A stretch of DNA of 64,000 nucleotides from NCBI RefSeq assembly GCF_025567195.1, contig NZ_JAOQJF010000001.1:124001-188000 (forward strand), in the 5' to 3' direction. How positions within the stretch are numbered: position 1 is the first letter of the stretch; every line of letters begins with the position of its first letter. The notes under the pieces are model-generated. The model saw only the letters and a list, made by a program, of their open reading frames with translations. It had not been told where the DNA came from and ran no database searches. The translations under genes and the position numbers were made by a program. Below are positions 16,674 to 25,193 of this stretch, in pieces. The DNA comes from Alitiscatomonas aceti (GTDB lineage: Bacteria > Bacillota > Clostridia > Lachnospirales > Lachnospiraceae).

Positions 16674-16724
16674 ATGACCACGGAACTGAACGAGCTTTGG
16701 GAAAACTGTGAGCCCAACGATTAA
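16674..16724 (+). CDS. 16-codon ORF in LysR-linked mini-transcript
   Basis: MTTELNELWENCEPND, preceded by AAGGAGGGATCGAT, an almost perfect ribosome site with good spacing. It lies between its own promoter (16559-16587) and a strong terminator (16776-16813), with no other gene on the transcript. The 5' leader can fold as GGGAA-GCGG/CCGC-TTCCC around 16610-16640. It may be a genuine micropeptide, a leader peptide, or the first codons of a gene otherwise deleted. I do not recognise the sequence. Confidence 0.5.
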   Translation: MTTELNELWENCEPND

Positions 16725-16775
16725 ATACGGGATTCAGGGGCCTTCCTTCCCCTTTCCATATTGATATTAATACTG

Positions 16776-16813
16776 AAAAAAACCGCCGCGTATCTGGTAT
16801 GCGGCGGTTTTTT
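16776..16813. terminator. Bidirectional terminator between small transcript and YfhO gene
   Basis: AAACCGCCGC (16780-16789) and GCGGCGGTTT (16801-16810) form a 10-bp stem with A7 before and T6 after, so it acts on both strands. Confidence 0.9.
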
Positions 16814-16844
16814 CCGTATGGAGCAGAGGCTCTCCGGGACGATC

Positions 16845-19331
16845 CTACGCCCCGGCGCGGCCAGAGCGGCGGCGTTTTACAAGCCACAGGAGAGCCAGGA
16901 CTGCCAGGGAGCTCCCGGAAATGACCACTCCCGGAATAAAGCCTCCTGGCATGTAGGTTAAGGAGATCTCATGGGTCCCCGCTTCCACCGGAACAGACAG
17001 GAATGCCTCCAGGATCTTTTCCCCCTCCGCCGGCTGACCGTCGATGGTGATGGTCCAGCCCTCATCATAGGGGATGGAAAGGAACAAAGTACCGGATTCT
17101 GCGGCAGTTACCGTTCCTGTAAGCTTCGTGTCCCTCCAGTCATCCAGGTGGAGCGGCGACTGGGACAGGCGGTCATAAACCTGGATCATGGCCCTGGGAG
17201 AGAAGCGGTAAACAGCTGCCGTAAGAGTCTCCCCGGACTCTCCCGGCGTCAGGGTGATCCGGCTCCCCTCAGAAAGATTTCCCATTTCCAGCAGGTATCC
17301 CCGGTCCACATTGCTGAAATTCTTTTCTCCCGATGGCAGGGAGGCCTTGACATTCTTTACCTTTTTATTCTGGATATATACATAATATTCCCCGGCCATA
17401 TCAGCGGTGAAGGTACACCCGGATCCGGAAACCTCTGTCTCCACCGGCACCAGGACATCGTCGGTTCCCAAAAGCAGGCACAGATCATTCTGCACCTCCG
17501 CCGGATTCTCCATCTGATACTGCCAGTTGTCCGCCAGATCGTAAGGAAGGACAAAGCCCAGGGGCAGGGTATACAGATTCTCATACAGGTAGGTCCCTCC
17601 GCTCTCCTGGATGTAATTGACCAGGTCCGTATTGGGAATATATTCCGAATACAGGGCATAGCGGACCGACAGCAGGCTGTCCACCAGGGGGGTGCTCCCA
17701 GTGATGCTGTATGCATTGGTGGAGGCCTCGCAGCCCATGCGCTTGAAAAACTTCGTCAGATCTGCGTTTGCAGTGGACGAAAACAGGGATACTGACGGAA
17801 AATTCATCCATGCTCCGTCATTTTTTGTCTTTCTCGTTTTTTTCTCCACCCGGTAAAAGTCCTCCGCCGGCTCCAGCTTCTCCATCAGAGCCTGCACCTC
17901 TTTATTATCCCTGGTGTAAGCCTCCCGGCTGGTGGTGGTGACGCTGGTGACTGTGGTATTGACAGCCGCCTCCACAGCCACCAGGGCCAGAGCCAGAAAC
18001 GCCGCCAGTTCTCTTCTTCTCTTCTTATATAAATATATGAGTCCTGTATAGGCCGCCAGGAAGAGGATGGCCACGTAATATACAGCAAAGTGGAAATGCT
18101 CCTGCTCCACCAGCTTCTCCGCCAGGATCACAAAGCAGACGCTTCCCCAGAACGCCGCGGCAACATGGCGCCTGGGAATATCCCGCAAATACTGGAACGC
18201 CCGGAAGCAGACAAACAGCATGAGGAAAATATAAATAAACGACTGGCGGCAGGGGAGGCTGTTGGGATAGTGGAGCCCGTGCCAGATAAAATTCAGGGCG
18301 TTCACAGAGAAGCTGGCAAAAAAGAGCAGCAGCAGGCCGCAGTAAACGCTTTTTTCCTTTGCGGAGATCTTTTTGCACGCCAGGTACAGCAGGAAGAATA
18401 AAAATACCGCCACGCCGCAGTAAATATTGGGCCAGTGGTCCAGTCCCGTCTCCGTCTCCACATTGCCGATGTGACGGGCCAGCATGTCAAAGATCGGGAA
18501 ATAGGACGTAAGGGTCTTTGGAAAATTCATATTTCCCGAAGCCGTGCTCTTTAAAACGGCCACCTCCGGCAGAAGAACAAGGGCCGCCAGCCCTCCGGCG
18601 ATCAGGGAAAATAGCCCGAACCGGACGCAGGCCATCACATATTTTTTTATGGGCCCTGGCTTCTCCAGGATCAGAAGGGCAATAAAATACAGCACCATGA
18701 ACAGGCAGGTCATGATGGAAATATAATAGTTGGAAAGGATGGAAAGCCCCAGTGTGATGCAGTAGAAAAATCCATTCCCGTCCTTCACCAGCCGCTCCAG
18801 TCCAAGAACGATCAGCGGGAACAGGATGATGCAGTCCAGCCACATGATATTCCAGCTGTACGCAGCCATATAGCCGGAAAGGGCGTAAAAAATCCCGAAA
18901 TATCCAACCGCAGCCGTTTCTGTATGGCAGTGCTTTCTCAGATACCAGGCGAAGCTCAGGCCCGAAAGACCGATCTTCACAACGATCATACCGGTCATAA
19001 ACTCGATGATATACGCCTTGGGGCACAGGATCACCAGCCAGTTTAAGGGGCTGGCCAGGTAATAGGCATAAAGGGCCGCAAAATTGACTCCCATCCCCAC
19101 ATCCCAGCTGTACAAAAGACTGCCTCCGGTCCGCAGCTTATGCTGGAATTCCGAGAAGAACGGCGCATACTGATGGTACATGTCCGTCCGTAAAAAGCTC
19201 TCCTCACCAAAGGGGAAGATCCCTCTCTGGATAAAAATGATGATCATAATGACCACCGGAACAAAAAATGCAATGACCAGCCCGTCTCCCGGCCGGATCA
19301 GGGTCGATCTTTTTCTGCTGTTTGGTTCCAT
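16845..19331 (-). CDS. YfhO-family multi-spanning membrane protein
   Basis: 828-residue integral membrane protein. It has about a dozen hydrophobic segments in the first 500 residues (first one VIAFFVPVVIMIIIFI), a large extracellular C-terminal region, and a last helix VVISGSSLAVLALLWLV. The early loop FLRTDMYHQYAPFF and FSWDVGMG-like LYSWDVGMGVNF are typical of YfhO proteins, which resemble GT-C glycosyltransferases and add sugars to lipoteichoic acid or other surface polymers. The ATG at 19331 is chosen (AAGGAG 11 bases upstream); the GTG 12 bases earlier overlaps the ribosome site. It lies 27 bases after gtrA-like gene, so the pair is an operon. Confidence 0.9.
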   Translation of the reverse strand: MEPNSRKRSTLIRPGDGLVIAFFVPVVIMIIIFIQRGIFPFGEESFLRTDMYHQYAPFFSEFQHKLRTGGSLLYSWDVGMGVNFAALYAYYLASPLNWLVILCPKAYIIEFMTGMIVVKIGLSGLSFAWYLRKHCHTETAAVGYFGIFYALSGYMAAYSWNIMWLDCIILFPLIVLGLERLVKDGNGFFYCITLGLSILSNYYISIMTCLFMVLYFIALLILEKPGPIKKYVMACVRFGLFSLIAGGLAALVLLPEVAVLKSTASGNMNFPKTLTSYFPIFDMLARHIGNVETETGLDHWPNIYCGVAVFLFFLLYLACKKISAKEKSVYCGLLLLFFASFSVNALNFIWHGLHYPNSLPCRQSFIYIFLMLFVCFRAFQYLRDIPRRHVAAAFWGSVCFVILAEKLVEQEHFHFAVYYVAILFLAAYTGLIYLYKKRRRELAAFLALALVAVEAAVNTTVTSVTTTSREAYTRDNKEVQALMEKLEPAEDFYRVEKKTRKTKNDGAWMNFPSVSLFSSTANADLTKFFKRMGCEASTNAYSITGSTPLVDSLLSVRYALYSEYIPNTDLVNYIQESGGTYLYENLYTLPLGFVLPYDLADNWQYQMENPAEVQNDLCLLLGTDDVLVPVETEVSGSGCTFTADMAGEYYVYIQNKKVKNVKASLPSGEKNFSNVDRGYLLEMGNLSEGSRITLTPGESGETLTAAVYRFSPRAMIQVYDRLSQSPLHLDDWRDTKLTGTVTAAESGTLFLSIPYDEGWTITIDGQPAEGEKILEAFLSVPVEAGTHEISLTYMPGGFIPGVVISGSSLAVLALLWLVKRRRSGRAGA

Positions 19332-19358
19332 GACTCCAAGCACTCCTTTTTCTGTCCG

Positions 19359-19802
19359 TTAATTTTTATGGGTAAAGATCACCAGCTTGCTGAGCACGTA
19401 GTTTAAAACCACCACCACCACGGAAATGGCCAGCTTGCAGATGAAAAATTCCATTTTTAGGATATCCACCATGATGAAAATGGCGGCCAGATTAAATAAA
19501 AAGGTGGCGATCCGGCACAGGACGAAGGAGGTAAACTCCCCCCATACGGCCCTGGGTTCCAGGGTATGGCTTCCAAATACCCACCACTTATTGGTCACAA
19601 AGGCAAAGAGCACTGCCGCCGCCCAGGCAATGGACTGGGCAGGCACCGGGTCCATATGGGCCAGATAAAACAGGCCGTTGGAGATCACATAGTCAATGAG
19701 GGTCGTAAGGACTCCAAAGACCAGATACGCCGCTCCCTCCCGGACGGTCCCATGATTCCGGCTTCCGGCCGTTCCATCCGATTCTTTCTTTATATGTTTC
19801 AT
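19359..19802 (-). CDS. GtrA-family membrane protein
   Basis: 147-residue protein with four transmembrane helices (AYLVFGVLTTLIDYVIS, SIAWAAAVLFAFVTNKWWVF, FVLCRIATFLFNLAAIFIMV, LAISVVVVVLNYVLSKLVIF). It matches the GtrA family, thought to flip or present polyprenyl-phosphate sugars. The conserved NKWWVF motif is present. The ATG at 19802 follows GGGAGAAG; a TTG further upstream is weaker. Paired with the downstream YfhO protein, it probably supplies lipid-linked sugar to that glycosyltransferase-like enzyme. Confidence 0.9.
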   Translation of the reverse strand: MKHIKKESDGTAGSRNHGTVREGAAYLVFGVLTTLIDYVISNGLFYLAHMDPVPAQSIAWAAAVLFAFVTNKWWVFGSHTLEPRAVWGEFTSFVLCRIATFLFNLAAIFIMVDILKMEFFICKLAISVVVVVLNYVLSKLVIFTHKN

Positions 19803-19865
19803 TTTCTTCTCCCATATCTTGGATCTTGTCTTCAAAAATCTTCCCTCATTTTATTATAGCCCGGC

Positions 19866-19908
19866 CAAAAAGTAAAGGGACTGGGCCCAAAATCTAAGGC
19901 CCAGTCCC
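19866..19908 (-). terminator. Terminator of aminotransferase gene
   Basis: Perfect 11-bp stem GGGACTGGGCC (19877-19887) / GGCCCAGTCCC (19898-19908). On the minus strand it is followed by TTTACTTTTTGG. Confidence 0.9.
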
Positions 19909-19950
19909 AAAAAGAAGAAAAATATAAAATTTTATCCAGCGTGCTGACGC

Positions 19951-21231
19951 TTACGCCTCCAGTAATTTGTCGATGCTCACTAACTTCACGCATACGCAGA
20001 AGATCTCTGCAGCCAGCTTTAAGTCCTCTAAGGACGGGAAGGACGGAGCGATACGGATGTTGGAGTCGTGGGGATCCTTGCCATACGGGAAGGTTGCGCC
20101 TGCACCTGTCATCACAACGCCTGCCTCTTTACACTTTGCAACGATCGCTTTGGCGCAGCCGTCTAAAGCGTCGAAGGATACGAAGTATCCGCCCTGGGGC
20201 TTGGTCCACTGACCGATCTCAAGGCCTGCCAGCTCTCTGTTTAAGATCTCGTCCACAGCCTCGAATCTGGGACGAAGGAGCTCGGCGTGCTTCGCCATAT
20301 GGGCCTTGATGCCGTCTAAGTTCTTGAAGAAACGTACATGACGAAGCTGGTTGATCTTATCGTGGCTGATCAGCTGGTTATTCATCTGCTTCTTGATATC
20401 CTCGATGTTGGCCTTGGAGGTAGCGATGGCAGAAATTCCGGCGCCCGGGAAGGTGACCTTTGCGGTGGAGCCGAATTTATATACCATATCCGGGTTTCCA
20501 GCCTTTTCACACTCGGAAAGGATATCCAGAACGTGGCACGGATGATCCGGATACAGGTGATGTACGCAGTAAGCGTTATCCCAGTAAATACGGAAATCCT
20601 TTGCAGCCGGTTTTAAGTTTGCAAAGCGTTTTACGACCTCGTCAGAGTAGCACTGGCCGGACGGGTTGGAGTAAAGCGGTACGCACCAGATTCCCTTTAC
20701 AGCCTCGTCGTTGTTTACATACTGCTCTACCAGATCCATATCCGGGCCGTCCTCATGGAGCGGGATATTGATCATTTCGATGCCGAAGAACTGGGTAATG
20801 GCAAAGTGTCTGTCATAGCCGGGAACCGGGCAGAGGAATTTCACCTTGTCCAGCTTGCACCAGGGCGTATTTCCCATTACGCCGTGGGTATAGGAACGGG
20901 ATACGGTATCGTACATTAAAGTAAGGCTGGCGCTTCCGTACATGATCACGTTCTCAGCGGGAGCGTCCATCATTCCGCCCATTAATTCCTTTGCTTCCTG
21001 GATACCGGTCAGAACACCGTAGTTTCTCACATCGCCGTCAGCGGTCATGAAATCGCTCTTGCTGTTTAAAACATCCAGCATCGGAAGAGACAGATCTAAC
21101 TGGTCCGGGCTTGGCTTTCCGCGGGCCATATTAAGGCTTAAATTTTTCCCCTGATACTCTTTGTAAACAGCAGTAAGCTGCTCCTTTAAGGAAGCAAGCT
21201 CCTCTTTTGACATTTCACGATATGGTTTCAT
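19951..21231 (-). CDS. PLP-dependent aminotransferase, aspartate type (class I, subgroup Ic-like)
   Basis: 426-residue fold-type I aminotransferase. It has the domain signatures LNMARGKPSPDQLDLS at the N-terminus, YGSASLTLMYD for PLP phosphate binding, NPSGQCYSDE and YWDNAYCVH for the cofactor Asn/Asp, and the Schiff-base lysine in FGSTAKVTFPGAGIS. This pattern fits the Ic aspartate aminotransferases (as in Corynebacterium AspT), which transfer amino groups between aspartate and 2-oxoglutarate. Substrate preference is inferred. AGGAGG precedes the start, and the gene has a consensus-like promoter and its own terminator. Confidence 0.88.
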   Translation of the reverse strand: MKPYREMSKEELASLKEQLTAVYKEYQGKNLSLNMARGKPSPDQLDLSLPMLDVLNSKSDFMTADGDVRNYGVLTGIQEAKELMGGMMDAPAENVIMYGSASLTLMYDTVSRSYTHGVMGNTPWCKLDKVKFLCPVPGYDRHFAITQFFGIEMINIPLHEDGPDMDLVEQYVNNDEAVKGIWCVPLYSNPSGQCYSDEVVKRFANLKPAAKDFRIYWDNAYCVHHLYPDHPCHVLDILSECEKAGNPDMVYKFGSTAKVTFPGAGISAIATSKANIEDIKKQMNNQLISHDKINQLRHVRFFKNLDGIKAHMAKHAELLRPRFEAVDEILNRELAGLEIGQWTKPQGGYFVSFDALDGCAKAIVAKCKEAGVVMTGAGATFPYGKDPHDSNIRIAPSFPSLEDLKLAAEIFCVCVKLVSIDKLLEA

Positions 21232-21287
21232 GTCCCAATAACCTCCTCTTTCTTAAACACGATATAGTGATTGCGTTTTATGTTTCC

Positions 21288-21316
21288 ATTATAATCGAAT
21301 CCATCGTTTCTTACAA
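21288..21316 (-). promoter_or_regulatory. Promoter of aminotransferase gene
   Basis: Minus-strand TTGTAA, 17 bases, TATAAT, about 50 bases before the start codon. Confidence 0.8.
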
Positions 21317-21391
21317 CAAAAAAATAAAGATTCCGGCTTTATTTTCGTACATTTTTCCCAGTTCCCGCAAAAGATTCTTAAGCCGGGTTCA

Positions 21392-21420
21392 TTGACTTTT
21401 GACTTTTCTTAACGTATCAT
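21392..21420 (+). promoter_or_regulatory. Promoter of two-component operon
   Basis: TTGACT (21392-21397), 17 bases, TATCAT (21415-21420). The -35 is part of a short direct repeat TTGACTTTTGACTTTT. The start would be about 30 bases before the kinase ATG at 21458. Confidence 0.7.
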
Positions 21421-21457
21421 GACATTGAAGGATGAGAAAAACAAGGGGGAAAAATGC

Positions 21458-22735
21458 ATGAATGAATGGAAACGCAGTCTTCTGACCGGGACCATCGTGG
21501 CCCTGGCGTCCCAGCTTTACTGGAACGTATTTGTATCCGGCTTCCGGATCTCCCCTGCTGTGATCCTTCTCCCGATCCTCCTTATGACCATCGGAAAAAG
21601 TGTCTCCACGATCCGGATCACGGTGACAACGGCGGCGGTGGTATTCCTTTTCCGCCTCTTTCTGGCAGCCAGCGGCCTCTCCTCCTCCCCGGAAACGGCG
21701 GGACAGCTGGCCACCAACTCTATCTTCTATCTCTGCTATGGACTGCTTTTTTCTGTCCTTGTCCCCAGCAAGCCCACTGTCTCCTACCGGCGGCTGTTCC
21801 CGTCGGTGTTCATCTGCGACCTGCTGTCCAATCTGCTGGAGGTCTGTATCTTTGAAAGCGGCCGCTCCGGGACCCTTTCCCCCTCCATGGCCGGATATCT
21901 GATCCTGGTGGCCGTTTTCCGTACCCTGCTTGCCTGTCTGTTCCTGGCGGCAGAAAGCCAGTACCGGACCCTGTTAAAAAAGGAGGAGCATGAAAACCGC
22001 TACCGGCGGCTGTTTCTTATGACCACAGGGCTGAAAAATGAGATCTATTTTATGAAGAAAAACTCCGAAGAGATCGAATCTGTCATGAGCAACGCATACC
22101 GGCTTTATGAGCGGCTGTCGGCCATGGACGTGCCCGACGACATGAAAAAAATGTCCCTGTCCATTGCCCGGGACGTCCATGAGATCAAAAAGGACTATAT
22201 CCGCATCATTCAGGGCATCGAGCAGGAGATCTCCGAGGAATACGACGAAAAGCAGATGAGCTTCCAGGACCTTCTCCAGATCCTGGAGGCCACCACCTAT
22301 CACATCCTGGAAACCAGGCCCGTCCATATCCGTCTGGTTTTCCAGTGCTCTGACAACTTCATCACCAGAGAACACTATGAGCTGATGGCTGTATTGAAAA
22401 ATCTGGTCAATAACGCCATCGAAGCCATTGAAGCCGGAGCCAGACGGGGGACCATCCAGATCGTGGAGCATTTAAAAGACGGGCAGTATGAATTTTCCGT
22501 TTCCGACGACGGGCCCGGGATCTCCGCCCGCCATCTGCCCAATATCTTTAAAATGGGCTACTCCACCAAATTTGATTATAAAACAGGAAACATCTTCCGC
22601 GGAGTGGGACTTTACGGCGTAAAGGCCACCGTGGAGGAAAAATTCAGCGGAACCATTTCGGTGGAATCCGAGCCGGGCCGGGGGACCCGGTTTCTGATCC
22701 GGATTCCGGCCGGAGCCCTGGAGGAGGTAAACTGA
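21458..22735 (+). CDS. Sensor histidine kinase, GlnK (YcbA)-like
   Basis: 425-residue membrane kinase with five or six N-terminal hydrophobic segments (about 10-175), a coiled linker, a phosphoacceptor region DVHEIKKDYIRII (His241), and a GHKL ATPase domain. ATPase boxes: N-box NLVNNAIEAIE (316-326), G1 SDDGPGIS (349-356), and G2 FRGVGLYGVKA (380-390). The unusual H-box, distinct from classical HisKA, matches the SpoOB-like kinases that include B. subtilis GlnK. The ATG at 21458 is preferred (AAGGGGG 8 bases upstream) over one 39 bases earlier. Its stop overlaps the regulator start (TGATG). Probable signal is glutamine or glutamate, from the neighbouring gltS. Confidence 0.88.
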   Translation: MNEWKRSLLTGTIVALASQLYWNVFVSGFRISPAVILLPILLMTIGKSVSTIRITVTTAAVVFLFRLFLAASGLSSSPETAGQLATNSIFYLCYGLLFSVLVPSKPTVSYRRLFPSVFICDLLSNLLEVCIFESGRSGTLSPSMAGYLILVAVFRTLLACLFLAAESQYRTLLKKEEHENRYRRLFLMTTGLKNEIYFMKKNSEEIESVMSNAYRLYERLSAMDVPDDMKKMSLSIARDVHEIKKDYIRIIQGIEQEISEEYDEKQMSFQDLLQILEATTYHILETRPVHIRLVFQCSDNFITREHYELMAVLKNLVNNAIEAIEAGARRGTIQIVEHLKDGQYEFSVSDDGPGISARHLPNIFKMGYSTKFDYKTGNIFRGVGLYGVKATVEEKFSGTISVESEPGRGTRFLIRIPAGALEEVN

Positions 22736-23580
22736 TGCGTATCTATATTGTCGAAGATGATATTTCTGTCATTCATATCCTGGAGGATATCGTGGAGTCC
22801 GGAGATCTTGGCGAGATCTGCGGCGACTGCGGCGGAGAGCCCGCCGACGTCCATGAAGTCCTGCGGGCCAGGCCCGATGTGGTCCTGGTGGACTTTTTCA
22901 TGCCGGTCATGGACGGGGTGGAATTCGTCCGCGAGCTACGCTCCTTCAACGCCACCATCAAATGCATCATGATCTCCCAGGTTTCCGCCAAGGAGCTGAT
23001 CAGCAAGGCTTATACCGCCGGCGTGGATTTCTTCATCAGTAAACCCATTAACCTGATCGAGGTAACGTCGGTCCTTAAAAATGTGGCGAAGCAGATCCAG
23101 AACGAGCGGACCCTGGACAATATCCGCCATATGTTCATGAACGAGATCGGCCAGAAGCCCCAGAACAGCCGGGAATCCTCTTCCTATTCCAAAAAGCTCC
23201 GTTATATCTTAAACAGGATCGGCATGTCCGGGGAAAAGGGCTGCTCTGATATCCTGAAGATCTGCGATTATCTCCACCGGGAGCGGATCCCCGTATCCCA
23301 GATGAGCGTGGCCCAGCTGTGCGAGGCCGTCAGCGATTCTCCGAAAAACATGGAGCAGCGGGTCCGCCGGGCTATCGCTGCCGGAATGGCCAACGTGGCC
23401 CACATGGGCATCGAGGACTTTATGAACGAAACCTTTACCGCCTACTCCTCCACCCTGTTTTCCTTTGAGGAGATCCGTACTGAAATGGACTACATCCGCG
23501 GAAAACGGACGGACGGCGGAAAGGTCAGCATCAAAAAATTCATTGACGGCCTGATGCTGGAGGCTGACCGGGAAATTTGA
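22735..23580 (+). CDS. Response regulator with YcbB/GlnL-type output domain
   Basis: 281-residue regulator. The receiver (1-120) has ED at 8-9, phosphoacceptor Asp53 in LVDFFMP, Ser81 and Lys103 in ISKPIN. The C-terminal half (about 150-280) lacks a standard OmpR or NarL helix-turn-helix and matches the YcbB/GlnL family, with KLRYILNRIGMSGEKG, QRVRRAIAAGMANVA and YIRGKRTDGGKVSIKKFIDGLM. In B. subtilis GlnK-GlnL activates glutamine use and uptake genes. Here gltS follows 102 bases later and is the likely target. Confidence 0.88.
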   Translation: MRIYIVEDDISVIHILEDIVESGDLGEICGDCGGEPADVHEVLRARPDVVLVDFFMPVMDGVEFVRELRSFNATIKCIMISQVSAKELISKAYTAGVDFFISKPINLIEVTSVLKNVAKQIQNERTLDNIRHMFMNEIGQKPQNSRESSSYSKKLRYILNRIGMSGEKGCSDILKICDYLHRERIPVSQMSVAQLCEAVSDSPKNMEQRVRRAIAAGMANVAHMGIEDFMNETFTAYSSTLFSFEEIRTEMDYIRGKRTDGGKVSIKKFIDGLMLEADREI

Positions 23581-23682
23581 TCTTTTTTATCTCCATTCTG
23601 ATTTTTTTTGTATTTTTTTGAAGGGGGCTTCTTATAGTTATATCCAGAGAATCCGTACAATAAGGAATGGAGGTAATATAAA

Positions 23683-24876
23683 ATGATGTATGCGATCCAG
23701 CTTGACATGTACCAGGCTGCTGCTGTGGCGGCCCTTGTGCTGCTTTTTGGCCGTTTTCTTGTGAGAAATTTGGATCTGCTCAGACGCTACTGTATCCCGG
23801 AGCCTGTTGCCGGCGGCGTTGTTTTTGCCCTGGCCCACCTGGCCCTGCGCCAGGCCGGTATCCTGGAGATCTCCTTTGACTCCACGCTCCAGACCTTTTT
23901 TATGGTCGTATTTTTCTGCAGCGTGGGCTTTACAGCCTGCTTCCGCCTTCTGAAAAAGGGCGGGCTCCAGGTCCTGCTGTTCTTAGGGATCGCCGTTATG
24001 ATGTGCGTACTCCAGAACAGCCTGGGCGCCTTCATTGCCAGCGCCTTTGATCTGGATCCCCGGCTGGGACTGGCCACCGGCTCCATCCCCATGGTGGGTG
24101 GCCACGGGACCGCGGCCTCCTTCGGCCCGCTCCTGGAAAAGGCCGGAGTCTCCGGAGCCAGCGCCGTTGCCATCGCTTCCGCCACCTTCGGGCTGGTGGC
24201 CGGCTGTGTGATCGGCGGCCCCACGGCTGTATCCCGGATCCGGCAGAAAAAACTGCACTCCTTTGAAACAGCCACCGGCTCCAACGAGGTGGTGGTGGAT
24301 AAAAATGAGGTCACAGGAGCCATCGACTCCAGCCGTTTCTTAAACGCCGCCCTCTGTCTGGCCCTGGCCATCGGCGCAGGCACTGTGGTCTCCGCCTGGC
24401 TGAATAAGGTCTTCACCTTTCCCATCTACATCGGAGCCATGCTGGTGGCTGCCTTTATCCGCAATACCACCGATATGGCCGGGAAGGAGATCCCCATGGA
24501 GGAGATCAGTACCATCGGAAGCTTCAGCCTTTCCCTGTTTCTGGGCCTGGCCATGATGGGCTTAAAGCTCTGGGAGCTGGCCGACCTGGCCATTCCCATG
24601 GTAGTGATGCTGGTGGCCCAGACAGTGCTGATGATGGTCTATGCCTACTTCGTGGTATTTAATCTGCTGGGAAAGAACTACGATGCGGCCGTCATGACCT
24701 CCGGCTTCTGTGGCTTCGGCATGGGAGCCACTCCCAACGCCATGGCCAATATGCAGGCCATCACCCAGAAATACGGCCCAGCCCCCACCGCCTACTTCGT
24801 GGTTCCCCTGGTGGGAAGCCTGTTCATCGACTTCATGAACACGATCATCATCACCAGCTTCTTAAACCTCCTGTGA
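23683..24876 (+). CDS. gltS: Sodium/glutamate symporter GltS
   Basis: 397-residue inner-membrane carrier taking up glutamate with sodium. There are ten or more hydrophobic segments arranged as two inverted halves, with the family motifs RYCIPEPVAGGVVFALAH, split here as CIPEPVAGG, and the substrate-loop GSIPMVGGHGTAASFGP. The second-half counterpart is SGFCGFGMGATPNAMANMQ. GGAGG lies 9 bases before the ATG. The 102-base gap after the regulator gene contains AT tracts and TATAGT, so it may have its own regulated promoter as well as readthrough from the operon. Confidence 0.94.
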   Translation: MMYAIQLDMYQAAAVAALVLLFGRFLVRNLDLLRRYCIPEPVAGGVVFALAHLALRQAGILEISFDSTLQTFFMVVFFCSVGFTACFRLLKKGGLQVLLFLGIAVMMCVLQNSLGAFIASAFDLDPRLGLATGSIPMVGGHGTAASFGPLLEKAGVSGASAVAIASATFGLVAGCVIGGPTAVSRIRQKKLHSFETATGSNEVVVDKNEVTGAIDSSRFLNAALCLALAIGAGTVVSAWLNKVFTFPIYIGAMLVAAFIRNTTDMAGKEIPMEEISTIGSFSLSLFLGLAMMGLKLWELADLAIPMVVMLVAQTVLMMVYAYFVVFNLLGKNYDAAVMTSGFCGFGMGATPNAMANMQAITQKYGPAPTAYFVVPLVGSLFIDFMNTIIITSFLNLL

Positions 24877-24920
24877 TCCCATCCGCGGGCGCCTTCCCAA
24901 TCATATAGCGGGACCTTTTT

Positions 24921-24975
24921 AAAAGGCCGCGTACAGACCTCCTGTATCCTGCCGGAGCCTGGCGCGGCCCTTTTT
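24921..24975 (+). terminator. Terminator after gltS
   Basis: GGCCGCG (24925-24931) pairs with CGCGGCC (24963-24969), followed by CTTTTT. The 31-base loop can itself fold. The rest of the gap to 25117 holds no gene I can support. Confidence 0.7.
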
Positions 24976-25117
24976 GTCTCTCCGTTTTATCCCCATGCAG
25001 CAGTTCTGTCCGGATCTCCATAAGGCAGATGCCCGGCGCCTCCTGCCCGCTGCGGGCAGACAGGAAGCGGCACGGCTGGACGGTTCCATTCTCATATGGA
25101 TTCTCTGTATTTTCCCC

Positions 25118-25146
25118 TTGCATTTCCTCCATGACGATGCTATAAT
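25118..25146 (+). promoter_or_regulatory. Promoter of BCCT transporter
   Basis: TTGCAT, 17 bases, TATAAT. Confidence 0.8.
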
Positions 25147-25180
25147 GTTCAATATCACAAATAATTTTATAAAATTGAAC
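25147..25180 (+). promoter_or_regulatory. Nested dyads at the BCCT transcription start
   Basis: GTTCAAT (25147-25153) and ATTGAAC (25174-25180) form a 7-bp dyad enclosing the perfect 14-bp palindrome AATTTTATAAAATT (25163-25176). They directly follow the -10 and precede the ribosome site, a good position for a repressor. Confidence 0.55.
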
Positions 25181-25193
25181 AAGAGGAACGCAT

